A stretch of 64,000 nt of DNA from Fremontodendron californicum (lineage: Eukaryota > Streptophyta > Magnoliopsida > Malvales > Malvaceae), in the NCBI GenBank assembly GCA_030761205.1, contig JAULJL010000001.1, positions 43,193,645 through 43,257,644 on the forward strand, given 5' to 3'. A program made the position numbers and the translations under genes. Below the pieces are notes generated by a model. It did no database searches. It was not told the DNA's origin and saw only the letters and a list, made by a program, of their open reading frames with translations. Positions within the stretch are counted from its first letter, which is position 1. Each line of letters starts with the position of its first letter. Positions 1 to 12,900 of the stretch are shown here, one piece after another.

Positions 1-2644
1 AGAAAACTCAATAGAATTCCTTATAATTTCCCTTTCACTTAAGCCCATTATCATGATTTTTATGCCAATTTGAAGAAGTTGAAGAAATTCTAAGGTGAAT
101 TGAAATTGGAAAAAACAAGTTGTCTGTCTTGGGATTTTAATTTCATATGTATGAAGAAAGGGGAAAAAAAAATTCAAATAGAAGTAGTAATATTGCTATG
201 GTGATAAAGTTGATAAAACGATGATCACCATAGAAGAGAATGTTTTGCTTTAAGGAAAGATGGGGTCATGTCAGGGATGTGAATGGACTTTTGATAGCAA
301 ACAAATGATTGAGATTATTATGGGGATTACAGCTTTTATAAGGGTAAAAACAAAAGCATTAATCAAAGATTATTACACAACAAAAAGCATGGATTCTTTT
401 CTTTTATTTTTTGGATTTGAACAATGAGAGTAAATACAAAATAGTGAAATACTATATATTATATTACACTATTCATATTCATATTCATATACGATGGTAA
501 TGATGAGAGTGGGGGCCCAAGGCATGATAGTTGAGAGCGAAATAACCTAAAAAACGAGCGAAATAACCTAAAAAACGGTATGAAGGGAACATAGAAGCAG
601 TGTAAGCCTAGGTGTAGGGATGTAAGGGGACATCAGCTTCTGAACAGAGAGAGAGAGAAGCCCCATTTTGTCTCTAATTAAGTTTCCCTTCTGCTTTGCT
701 TCGATGTTTGTGAAGGTGGGCCGAGAGAGACTCTCAAGGCTGCTTCGTGGGCTTTTTTTTTTTTTTTTTCTTTTGTCCGGAAGAGAGTTTGATACAAAGA
801 CATCTACTACTATTATCACTATTCACTATATAGGGCTGCAATTTGAAGTTGATTTAGAGTGCATATACCGGAAATCCCTTCCCATTGCGCTGAAGTACAT
901 GTCAAAACGATATTCCAGCGAGAAAATTTCCATTGCTCTTCAAAATGCAACTTTAAGCTTTACTTGGTAAGAAATATAGAAAGGAGTAAAGAAGAAAAAA
1001 GTTGTTAATCAAATGATTAAGAAATATAAGTAAAAAACGTAAGTCACTATGTATTCGTTCCATGCTCGTTTTAAACACAATTCGGCTGTTTATGACATGG
1101 ATGTTCAACTTGAGGTGAATTCAAGGCACATAATTTGATTATTATAAACGGAGTTTTCTGCCCTATTCTGGTATTCCTTATGGAAGTGGCATAGTAATTA
1201 AAGAAAGCATGTTTGCGAGTTGGCAGTTGGCATAGCTATAGTTAGCTTGATTTCTTGTATTTTGTATCTTCTGGTTTTGCTCAAGTTGATATTTATTGGA
1301 AATTTATAACCTATTTGTAATTCCGAATTCTTTTATTTTTAATTTTGTCCCCTTGGAGAAAGGAAGGTGTGGTGGTTAAAGACACATTGATCACATGATT
1401 TTTGACATTGATTCTTCTTTGCAGTTTTGATGAGGAAATTTCAGAACTTGATAGATCTTTAAATAAACTCAAAGTTTTGGGTGGAAAACTTTCTAAATGT
1501 TAACTTTGCAAAGGTTTTAATGTAGATGTTGTTGTATAATATTCTATAGGAGTGCTATAAAGAGTAGAAATAGAGAATGGCTGGAGGATAAAACTGTTGA
1601 TGAGGGAGCAACTCCTTTGAGCTACAATAATCACATTAAAAAGTTAAAAATAACGTAAAATCGCAGAAGATTAATGAAGATTGCTTCCAATTAATGAATA
1701 TTCTATAGCATTAAAATGAGCACAATCTGTTTTATTTATGCATTTGCTTTCCTTGCATTTTGTATCAGAATTCATAACTTTATGATATGAAAGTATATGC
1801 TTCCGGTTGATTACTTTGGTAAGGAAATGTGCTTTTCTGAGGAAGGTTGCTGACATTCCGAGATCTTCCCATAGTCCTTTTCCCTTGGTGGTTGTATGTG
1901 CAAGAAAATTGAAAATTCCCCAAGTTGAGCCAAAGAATGCATTGTTTTTTCCCCGAGAAGTGGGTGATTTTTGTTTCTTGGTGCTGTGCATAACTGTAAA
2001 CTTGTTCTTGTCCCATAAATATGTTAACATTACTTCTATAAAAAGAAATGCTTTGTCCCCTTGTTTCTGAGGGCTTCGTGTCATCATGTTTTGTCCAATT
2101 TTGATTTATGTCAATGTTTACTGATAAAATCAGTTACCGGAATATTTATTATCTGGCTTCGATCTGTTTTCTGTTTGATGGAAGACGGTGTGGCGGTGCT
2201 ATTGGAACCGTCAACCAATTTGTAATATTAAGAGAGAGAGACATTAATGGCTCACCTTTAATTTAGGTGAATTCCTAAGGCAAGCTTTTGTTTTCATGTA
2301 CTTTGAAAAAAGGGTAGTGTATTAAATGATCAAACTCGATGCCACCAAGAATTCTACTGGCAGGGAGTTGAACTTGGATTTCTAGTAGATTCTCATGAAC
2401 TCTGCTACAATGCAGAGAGTTCGCCAGCAATACTGAAAAATAAAGGGAATTTACCTATTACTTGTTGACGAACATGATTATGAATCAATTTACAAAGTGA
2501 TGCAGGCTCATTATTATGAATCAATTTTCTTAATTACTTCAAAGTTGGAAAAGATTTTATGTTATTTTCATGAACCAAAATGTAGTATTAGCCAAATATG
2601 ATTTTGTGGCAAGTGAGCACGAAGAACTTCTTGGTACCCATGGA
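1..2644. other. Intergenic, no gene recognised
   Basis: AT-rich non-coding DNA. Visible items are a short GA run near 646-658, a poly-T tract around 751-769, and a 21-bp unit directly repeated between about 535 and 575. A stretch at 1425-1503 follows a good TTTGCAG acceptor and stays open for 25 codons, but I recognise no protein in it. Other short reading frames here have low-complexity products and no family resemblance. Confidence 0.6.
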
Positions 2645-3141
2645 TAGGGATGGCAATGGATATTGCGGATTCGGATATTTATAATTATCCAATCTGCTTT
2701 TGTGGATTTGGATATTGCGGATTCGGATAAAATTCGGATTCGGATACTATAATAATTACTATTCGGAGCGGATGCGGATATGAAATCTCGGATATCGATT
2801 ATCCAAATCCCATTATTTATGCGGATAACGGATTAGGATATTCGAATCCGTTATTTAAATCTGCTTATTTTTGCGGATTCGGATATTTTAATCTATTATC
2901 CATTTATTTGAATTTAAAATTAATTTTTGTTTGATTTTATATATATTTTTTTTACTTACTGAATTCGAATATTTAGCGGATTCGGATATCCGACGGATAA
3001 TGTTATTTAATTTGAATTAGAATAATAATATTCGGATTTAATGAGGATAATAAACGGATTCGAATTTTAAAATAATTTTACGGATTCGAATTCGGATATT
3101 ACAACAAAAAAAAAGCAAATATCCGACCCGCTAACATCCTA
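2645..3141. mobile_element. Non-autonomous hAT-like foldback element
   Basis: The element starts TAGGGATGGCAATGG and ends in CTAACATCCTA, an imperfect terminal inverted repeat. The 8-bp flanks (CCCATGGA left, ACCATGGG right) match at six positions, the size expected of a hAT target duplication. The interior is a degenerate string of GCGGATTCGGATAT-type motifs in both orientations, so much of the element can fold back on itself. It has no coding capacity. Assignment to hAT rests on duplication length and on the TAGGG start shared with the next two elements. Confidence 0.65.
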
Positions 3142-4314
3142 ACCATGGGCCAGCATCCGAAATGACAGAGGCCAGAGAAGTGTAATAAACCTGCACCACA
3201 CAATATTGGTCTACTTCAAATGGGATCCGACATTGCTTTGCTTAAAGGTTGAAACATTGCTGCTGGAATATGTTGATCACCCAATGTGGACAGTACTCCG
3301 AGGTAATCATCTTTGATTCTCAATAATTATTGGATTGCACCACTTTAGCTTTAGGCAAAGGTAAAGCCAGCTTGGATACATGTCAATGGACTACACCTCT
3401 GCACCTCAGATTTGTGTAAAATCTAATCGTTTGCTGATTAATTGAGAAAGAAGTGGAGGACATCTGTGTTGGTTGGTCAATCATTTTAATGGTGGGTTCA
3501 GATTTTTCAGGGTTGAAAACCCAAGTACATTCCATTTCGCACAATGTAGTACTTATGATTGGCACTGCAGCTGGATACATATATATATTGGGCGGCTTCT
3601 AGATAACAAATACTGATATAAAGACAGATCCTTCTTTTTAGCTGTTGAAAATTGAAAATGTTATATTCAATTCATGCTCCATTTTAACTACTATCATCAT
3701 TCAGGTATGGGGTTTCTTTCAGAAAACAACCCATATTTATATATTCCTCCGGGGACCCATCTTTCTAGCTAGTCCAATAAAAAATGATGAAAAGAGGAGT
3801 TCAGGAGTGGGAGAAGACGGGGTTTTCAGGTTTGGTACATGATTCTCATTTCCAACAAACACCCATGTGATCTGTGATTATTTTAACCAGAAAAATACAG
3901 AAAAGGTTATGACAAAGTTTCCCCGTATAATCCGGGCTTGTAACATGCTTCAGGCTTTCTCTTGATCGAGGTAAATGTAGCTTAATTTCCTTGGGGATGG
4001 GACAGTTTAGTTGAGTTAATTCTTACGTACAATGGCACTCCAAGCATGTGTATCTTTGTCTGAATACGAGAGAGAGAGAGAGAGTTGTTATAACTTCAAA
4101 TTAAATCTTGGTTTGGTTTACCTCTGATTGTCTTGTGCACAGTGCACATCTGACATATCTTTCTCTGTCTCCATCTCTACATGTTGAGAATGGATTTGGA
4201 AGATCTTTGTATAGATGCGAGGATGATATATAAATTCATGGAAAACAATTAACTGCTTTCAACTTTTACCAATGAAGTTGATATTGGCATATTCTTTGAT
4301 TTTGGGAATATATA
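3142..4314. other. Intergenic, no gene recognised
   Basis: Unremarkable AT-rich sequence between two hAT-like elements. A GA microsatellite lies near 4070-4085. Reading frames at 3383-3580 (-) and 3645-3842 (+) are short and resemble nothing I know. Confidence 0.6.
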
Positions 4315-4322
4315 GTCTTGAA

Positions 4323-5207
4323 TAGGGGTGAGCGTTCGATCGAGTCGAGTCGAGTGAAAAAAATTCGGATTAATCGAGTTGACGAGTCCTATTTTGTCAA
4401 CCAAACTCAATTTGAAATTTTAGCGAATCGAGTCGAGTTAAAACAAATTCGAGTCGAGTCGAGTCGAATAATTTATTCGAGTTAAAATGTTATCTTGTAA
4501 ATGTTGATTGACTAGATCATTATACTGTTATCTTGTAAATGCATGTATATCTATCATATTTTTTTTGTTCTATCTTTTCTTATAAATATAACTATCAAAG
4601 ACTTGTCATACTAAATAAATAGCCTACTATTGACTTTTAAGAAAAGAGAATTCATTATCTTTTGAATTTTATCGTTTGGTTAGCTTGGTAATATGCATGA
4701 TATCAACCAAAAGCTTCAATCTTTAACTGAATGAAGCATTGAGTGATAGCCTTCTTCTTTTGAAACCCAAAAATTCAATGTAAATTTTCAATCTAGACCT
4801 GTCAATTTCAAAGGGAAAAAAAATGAATGATCAAACATTAAGACAATAAGTATGCAGTTAACAGCTCATGTGGATTTATTTTTCTACTGAATGATGACAA
4901 ACAACAAATATAAATGACCCAACAAAATGGGCTAAAGAGTAAAAAGAGAAGACGAAATAAGGAAAACGCAAAACCCAAGCTTAGTATCAAACTCAAATGA
5001 GTAAAACGACATCGTATAGAAATATCTTATTCGGATTTTCGAATTATTCGAGTTGTATAAATCAAATCCTAGCTAAACTATATAACTCAAATTACTTAGT
5101 CGAGTTGATCCGAAAATCCGAATAACTCTAATAAACCGAACTATTTAATTCAAAATTTGAAATTTTTTTCGGTTTTCTCGAGTCGAGTCGAATTTTGCTC
5201 ACCCCTA
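4323..5207. mobile_element. Non-autonomous hAT element with perfect 8-bp TSD
   Basis: The termini TAGGGGTGAGC and GCTCACCCCTA are perfect 11-bp inverted repeats. They are followed on both sides by CGAGTCGAGTCGAG-type subterminal motifs. The flanks GTCTTGAA (4315-4322) and GTCTTGAA (5208-5215) form a perfect 8-bp target duplication, diagnostic of hAT insertion. The 885-bp interior is AT-rich, with no reading frame of note, so the element would depend on a transposase supplied from elsewhere. The perfect duplication suggests a fairly recent insertion, or at least no decay at the ends. Confidence 0.88.
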
Positions 5208-5215
5208 GTCTTGAA

Positions 5216-6019
5216 GCATATATTTGTTTTTTTTTTTGTTTTTGGAAGTACCCAATAATCTTAATTTATGTTACTCGAACTCTGATAAGTGTCAAATACG
5301 GCCATACGAATATGTGTCAGAAATGAGTATGTTCAATTTTTTTTAAAAATATTTTCATATATTTGAAAGATCAGACCTCAATATTCATATTCGAATATAT
5401 GTTTAATATAAAAGTCAAATACGAATACTTTTTAAAAAATAAAAAATTCATCTTAATTACTTGTAAAGCAATTATGGTAAATCTCATGCACTCAATTAGA
5501 AGGAAATACACTTCCAAACTGTGCTTTAACATTGTTTGGGAGGTGTGAAAAAGCTTTGATAACTTGCAATATATGGTTTCAAAATAAGATGTGACTAAAA
5601 GAATATTAGAGGAGATGAATTTAAAGATAATGAGAGGCAAAGAGCAATATTAGCTAAATCCATGCGTATCTTATTGCAATCTTGATCTAAAGGCATATGT
5701 CCAATCATTTTTAATCATTTGATATGCAATGATTTAGTTAGAGTACTGTTATGGAAAATTATTAGCACTTTCAAGTAATTTGATCCCTAACATCCCACCC
5801 ACCATAAATTGTTAGTCATTTAAACATCATTTTGTTCCCTAATCACGTCAAAGGGTCACTAAATCTATCATTAATGGAGTATTAGTTGTTAGTTAACTTC
5901 CATTACAATCATCATCTTAATTTTACTTTGAAGGAGATCATAAGAAAGACAAGGTATTAATATTTAGTTGGTTGGAGTGATAAGTGACTCTAATCTTTAA
6001 GATGAAGACAAAAGTTCGA
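5216..6019. other. Intergenic; possible SINE-like head near 5970-6025
   Basis: AT-rich DNA with no gene. Just before the next hAT element, about 5970-6025 reads like a degraded tRNA-derived SINE: a TTGGTTGGAGTGATAAG A-box-like part is followed by a GTTCGAGTCTTGG B-box-like part. It is too diverged to call a functional RNA gene. Confidence 0.4.
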
Positions 6020-6027
6020 GTCTTGGG

Positions 6028-6529
6028 TAGGGGTGTTCACTATTCGGTTTTAACCGAATTAACCGACCAAAATTTAATTCGATTCGGTTAATCGGTTAAC
6101 CGAATAAAGTTCAGTTCGGTTAACGGTTAATGATTTTGGAAGATTTCGGTTATTGGTTAAGCGAAAATAATCGAATTATACGAATTAATCGAAACTATAT
6201 AATGTCCATGCTTTATCATGCTTTCTTAGTTGTGTTTGTTTGATATTTGGATTTTATAATATGCTTTGCTTTTGGATTTTGATTGATTGGACTTGGATAG
6301 AGTATTTGTATATAAAATCATGTATTAAAAATAGGTTAGCAAAATAAATTAGGTATTTATTTCGGTTAATTCAAAAATCGACCGAATTAAACGAAATAAT
6401 TTCGGTTCAGTTAATTCACCGTTTTAACTATTCGGTTTGGTTAACGGTTAATGAAAAAACACATTCGGTTAATTCGGTTAATCGTAATTCGGTTGGTTAT
6501 TAACCGAATTAACCGAATGAACACCCCTA
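6028..6529. mobile_element. Non-autonomous hAT-like foldback element
   Basis: The termini TAGGGGTGTTCA and TGAACACCCCTA are inverted repeats, and the interior is built from ATTCGGTTAACCG-type motifs in both orientations at each end. The 8-bp flanks GTCTTGGG (6020-6027) and ATCTTGAG (6530-6537) match at six of eight positions, consistent with a decayed hAT target duplication. The 502-bp element has no coding capacity. The TAGGGGTG start is shared with the element at 4323, but the subterminal motifs differ, so these are separate families. Confidence 0.75.
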
Positions 6530-6865
6530 ATCTTGAGAGTTACCAATATTGGGAGGGCTTTACCATCACACTTTCCAATCCGAACAAAAATTAATTTTCT
6601 ATCAACCATAAAAATGAAGATGAAGGACACCCTCGATTTAAAAAATAAAAATAAAAAGGCCATTAGAGCAAAATCTTGAAAATGCTAAGACAGCTAGCGA
6701 ATATATATGTTTTAAAATTCAAAGCTTCTTTTAAAAATCCAATTTCAGGGTCATGTTCAACAAAATTTGGACGGCTTTCAGACGTAAAATTGATATATGT
6801 ATGTACTTATTTATCTAGTAGTATACGGTTTTGGATTTTGATAATACAATGTAGGGGAAAAATTA

Positions 6866-7246
6866 GTTTAAATACTCATATAGTTCTTGTTTTATAATAA
6901 AAAGAGTAATTTAGTTCTTATATTGTAAAAGTGAGTAATTTAATCTTTGTACAATTGAAATAGGTGTAAATAAGTAAAATTGATAACAATGTTAATGAAA
7001 AACCATTAAAATACTGATGTAGACTCATAAAATCTAACATAATTAATGACTTGGAATAAAATATGACTTAAAATATATCTAGATCTGTTAGATTTTACGA
7101 ATCCACATTAATATTTTAACGGATTTTCATTAAAATCGTTATCAATTTTATTTATTTACACCTATTTCAATTATACAAAAATTAAATTATTCACTTTTAT
7201 AATACAAAATTAATTTATTATTTTTATTATAATACAAAGAACTCAA
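6866..7246. repeat. Foldback repeat, short diverged copy of the 50241-50797 family
   Basis: The left half (for example GTGAGTAATTTAATCTTTGT and AATTGATAACAATGTTAATG) recurs inverted in the right half, making one long imperfect palindrome of about 380 bp. The same phrases occur in the copies at 7986 and 50241. Boundaries are approximate and I see no clear target duplication. No coding content. Probably a miniature inverted-repeat element. Confidence 0.55.
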
Positions 7247-7985
7247 ACCGGAAAAATGTACTGACCATTGCATACAAATGGAGGTCTTACGAAAGCTTGG
7301 ACGCGTGGGGGTTATGGCCGATGGGGCTCCTTGTGTCAGTACGGATTTCTTGGGAATCACCAACCAAACAAACTGACGAAAAGTAAAAGAATTAATTAAT
7401 GCTCAGAAAAAGAGAAAGTAATGGGGTTTGATTGGTTGTTTTTGCCTGGATTGATACAGCCATGTGAATACCTTAATTCCTTAAGATTGCAATTCCAAAA
7501 TAGTTTCATTCTCTCTCTCATGTCATGCAGAAGAATCTATGGCGCTTTAAGCCAATGAGGATTAGTTTCGGAATTGAAGATTCTCCTTCATTCACCGTCC
7601 AATATTTTTTTTTTCGGTCTGAAAAGCTGGAACAAAGGAGAAAACTATACTTTAGAACGTGTGTTGAATGTTGACATAATAAAGGGAAAAAGTTATGATT
7701 CTTTCCGATTAAAAATTGAATCAAATGAAGTTGATGATCTTTGTTAAACTGCTAAGAGATGAAGTGGGGTTTTTCTGTCTTTATCAGGGAATCCGCGGAG
7801 GGGGGGGGGGGGGGGTTCGCTTTTAACTGTAAATGGTAGCAGATTGTTGTACGTGCTAGTAGTGCAATTCCATCTGTACTGTATTGTTCTTTCGGTCGAA
7901 CATTTCCGACTTTATATGTAATCTGATGGGTTTCATGTTGTGCTAATGATGGTGTCTGTACACGTACGGCTCATCACATCGTGCT
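7247..7985. other. Intergenic with poly-G tract
   Basis: No gene recognised. A run of 16 G lies at 7800-7815, unusual in such AT-rich DNA. The minus-strand reading frame at 7518-7724 has no recognisable product. Confidence 0.55.
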
Positions 7986-8518
7986 GAATTTAAAGTATTT
8001 AGGTAATCCTATATTATAGTTAAAAATTTATTTTAATTTTTATATCATAAAAGTGAGTAATTTAATTTTTATAATTTTAAAATTGATACAAAAAATTAAA
8101 ATTGGTAACAATGTTAATGAAAAATCGTTTAAATGCTGATATTGACATGTGAAATTAACAGAATAGATGACTTAAAAAAATGATAATGTGTCAATTGTTT
8201 TTCTCAGGTGAAACTTTTAAATAATGATTACATGTTTTTATGGTTAAGTGAGAGATTTAGGTAAAAAAAATTATGTTTTTCTAAATTTCTCTTGAGTAAA
8301 AAAAAGTTACACGTCATCAATTTTTTTCAAGTCATCTTTTTTATCAGTTTCACATATTCATGTCAGCATTTAAATGATTTTTCATTAACACTGTTACCAA
8401 TTTTATTTTTTTGCACTAATTTCAAACGTACAAGGATTAAATTACTCACTTTTATAGTACAGAGATTAAAATATATTTTTGACTTGACTTAATACAAAGA
8501 CTATTTAAGTACTTTAAC
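7986..8518. repeat. Foldback repeat, full-size copy of the 50241-50797 family
   Basis: The ends TTTAAAGTATTTAG and CTATTTAAGTACTTTAAA-type sequence are inverted relatives. Inside, GTGAGTAATTTAATTTTT, AATTGGTAACAATGTTAATG and the AAATGCTGA phrase recur in reverse on the right. Size and motif order match the copy at 50241-50797, but no clean target duplication was visible here, so the boundaries are approximate. The reading frame at 8292-8492 lies within the palindrome and is not a gene. Confidence 0.6.
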
Positions 8519-8636
8519 CCCTACCGATCACTTGAGTGCCTAACCATATGAACTAATATTCCTATATTCAATTATATATTTCAGCACCGCAAATATTTGG
8601 TTCCATTGATTGATACATTCGAATACTCTTTTTTCC

Positions 8637-8674
<38 letters not shown>

Positions 8675-9886
8675 CTTCAAAATGCTAATTGTTACTGATG
8701 ATATATAGATTCTAGAATTGCAGTATATAATTTTGTGGTTGAAAATAGAGCAATGACAATAAAAGAAGCCATGAAAACTAGCTACTAATTATGCAGGAGC
8801 TTTCTCTAAACTTGCAAGAAATATAAGAGTTTAATTTGAATTTTGCTTAATTACTTGATACCTTGAGTATATATATAGTTTCTGATGATTTTCAAATTTG
8901 TCATCAATTTTCTGTCCTTTTTTTCTCATATTTGTTAATTAAAAGAATTTTCATCATTCTTTTGACTACATAGAATAATTTTCATCATATTATAGAAAGT
9001 GAATCTTAATGAAAATGACTTTTGGAATGTTAGTGGGTATTAATTAGCAGAGGGGTAGCCTAACTTTAATAAGAGAATTAAAAGCTTGGGTTTATGATAA
9101 TCTATACATAGAAAGGGTCCATTTCAGGGTGACGTCATACATAATTAACATACTTTTTTTTTTATCCAAAATATCCCAGATTTCGTCCAAGATTAATCTT
9201 TCGAAATACGTCATACATAATTAACATACTTTTAGAACTTCAATAAAGTAATTAAACAATTATAATAACTTATGTGTTTAGATTAATATAATTGTGACCA
9301 ACAGTTATTTTTTTTTAAGATTATTTTTTTGATATTTAAAGTTATCAAGATTTAAACTCTGTTCACTGAATTAAGAATGCAGCATTCTATTAACATATTA
9401 TATAGCTGTTAATCAATTTTAAAAGTTTCACTGAAAATTAAAATATTAAAAAACAAGTTTTTTAACTATGTGATTGGAAATTGATAAATCTTTAATTTAA
9501 AATTGTCCATAAATTTAATGTAACAAGGACAAGATTGGGTTATCAACGATCAAAAGATGATGATTAGACTTGATAATTTAGACACGATATGAAAATACGG
9601 TATGAACATGCATTGCACGTTTAATAAATACGAAAACAAAATAATAAATACAACATGACACGTTTAAATACGATTAATACGACATATATCATATATCATA
9701 TTCATATTTAATAATTTTTATTATGTTTATATACAATTAATAAAAAAAATACAAAACACGACGTACGTAAATGAATTGTGAAATATAATGAGCAAAAACA
9801 TCCAATAAGTATGACTGCTGGGACATAGATTAGGAAATTTTAAATATTTTTGGGCAAAAAGCTGGAAAAATCTTAATTTAAGAATA

Positions 9887-9933
<47 letters not shown>

Positions 9934-12900
9934 TTGACCTGTTTGCAATGGAGCTAAATAGCTCATAGCAGTATCATTTTTTATTAAAATTTATTGTTGA
10001 GAAGAGGTTATTCTGCAATATATGAAATTTTGAAAGAGTATTCTGCAAACGAGGAATTGCTGTTTTGATAGCGATAGGAGGTGTGGATCAAACATGGACA
10101 AAGATATTATTATTGATCAATTTATAATTTCAAAAATTAATTAATGGCTGTTTGGATACCCCATGAAAAAAATATTAAATTACTCAATTTTGTTTTTTCT
10201 TAAAATTGCATGCCGTTTAGTGTAAACTTAATTTTATACTAATCATAAAAAAGAGGTTGTGAATTCGAAGTTTAGTTCAGTTGAATCATGCAGTCATTTT
10301 TAAAAATTGGCGTTTCAATAAATTTGAAATTCGAATTTCAACATCTTCTGTAATCAATTTCTTATTATAAAATTATGATATTTTTTATACCAAAAAAAAA
10401 ATTATAAATAGATTGATCAAACTATTGATTTTATTATAATCTTGTCCTAAAAAAGAAAATTTTGGATTTGACACGTCTCAGCAAAGAAACTGCATAGTTG
10501 CTTCTATTAAATATATATATTTTACCAATTGCTATACTACCAAACAATGAAGTTCATTAATGTTTCAATGCTTCCAAATTTAGTTCACAGATTCTTGCAA
10601 TTTCAAGTAGATGGTTTGTACGGAATCAATGGGTTGAATTGTTTGTTAGCTCCAACTGGTTACAGCTATGCATTGTGTTAATCGATCTTCTACATTGTAA
10701 ATATTTGATTTTGACTACTAATATTTTATTTTTTTAAGCTTTTCTAAAGCTGCTTTATAGGAATCTCACTACTCCATGTATATATAGTGAAGTTAATTCT
10801 AAACATGTAATAAGGTTGTCTTCATTGAAAAAGCTCTTTTACGTGTAATTCAAAATAGATAATAAGATTGTTTAATTTGTTTCACTAAAAAATCTACTTT
10901 ACTAAAAGCACCTTCATTGAAAGTTTTTTCATTGAGCATCATTTTCACAAAAGATGTTTCATCAAATGTTACTTCATCGAAAAGGAGTAAAAATAACTTC
11001 GAAACATATCAAGATTCTTAGATTAATTTCATTATTGGGATGTTTTAGAAAATTTGACTTGGTGTAACATATATGAAAATAATTAATTAGAGGTCTACTC
11101 TTAAGGTTTTTTTTTTTGAAATATGATTGTTTCTCCTTTCTTTTTAGAACAAATATCAGATTCTTATGTTCACTATTTGCTATCATCATAAGCAAAACTC
11201 ACGTCAAAAAAAGTATTAACATATTTTAATTGTCAATTGCATATTTAATACTCATATTATGCAACTCATATTTTAATAGGAACTTTCACAACTCATTTTT
11301 GTCAGATTGATAAACTTTCTCTCTCAAATCCTCTCTGCAATTCTCTCTCTCGTAGTTCCTTCCTCAGCCTTGCTCCACCACTTGTCGTTGCACTAAATAC
11401 TTCAAAATCTGTTTCAATCTTTCTATTCATCGTCTCTCGACACATCCCGTTTTACTTATTTGAACACTTCCTCTCCTCACCAAGTAATCCCATTACATAA
11501 CTTAATCCTTTCACTAATCCGAGATCGACCCGCCTGTTGTGAGAACATTTATGGACGTTGTAATTGTTTAATAGTTAAAGCTAATATGCAACTTGGAGTA
11601 GTTTGTATAAGCAAGTTGGATTGATCACTTGACGATCGACCTCCATTCAAGAGGTAATTAATGTTGGGTTCTTGAATCAAACTATTATTAAAGCTAAATA
11701 AGTAGTACCAAAAAAAGCTATCGAGCCACGGGCTTTAGCCAAACACAACTTATACATTATTGAAATTAAGAAGGTTTATCTCCCATTAATCAAAGCGAAA
11801 ACCAAAACAACTCCACGTAAGAAGTTAATTTGGATTAAAATGATGCACTGATAAAAAAATATTTGTGTTGATTAATTAGGTATGACATTTGGTCGTTTGT
11901 GAACGACAACTCCACGTAAGAAGTTTGGATTAATGACAAAAAGATATAGTATTAATACAAATTTTAACACATTAATCCAAAGTTTGTCCGAATGGATTCC
12001 GGAGAAAGTACTGCAAAGACACCCTCACGTTTGCATTATCATCTTAATTTATTTCTCAATCACGCTATATTGAAAACAAAAGAATCAAAAGAACAGCGAT
12101 AATGATTTTTTTTAGAATTCATTTTGATGTAAGAAGCAAAAAAAAGAGTGTGAAAACATCTCAAATTAATATCTTCACAAAATATGTAATTCAATTAACA
12201 TTGGATTAATTTGACGATAAAATATCTATTTTAATTACTATAAATAGTAATTTAATTAACTTTAAAGAGTGATTTAAGTTCATTCGTTAATAGTTTTTGT
12301 TAATAATACGATCAAAGATATTAAGTTCTATTTGAACTTAATTTTCTATTCATACGAGTTTAAAGATATATTTTCTCACATCAATTTTATACATTTATGA
12401 TTTTATTATTCTTAGAATGCTTGCTATTTACAAAGATCGAATTTTAATGAATTTTAAAAATTTCACTAATGATGTATTACATAATAACTCAAAGTTAATA
12501 TAGTAATTAAAAATTGCTAAGTTAATGATGATTCAAAAAAATTATTGAAAGAAAGATTATTTATTTTTTACAAACATTTACATTAATGTTAACTAGGAAA
12601 AAAAAAATCTAAACTAATATATATTCCCTAAATCTTCTAATATTTTTTGTCTAAATTGAAACAAAGGGAAAAGTATATTAAAACAGGGAACAAAACAAGT
12701 AAGGGGAAATAGTTAATATGTTATGTGATCTATGCATGTATAATAGAGAAGATATTATTATAACTTTATGTCCCAATCCGTTTGGTTCACTTATTTCATT
12801 ATTTTTTTTTAATATACTGTCTCTACAATGTTTTTGGGGATGTATTTGGTTAAAAATTCAAAGACATTTGCAAAAAAAAAAAAACGAAATAAATGATATG

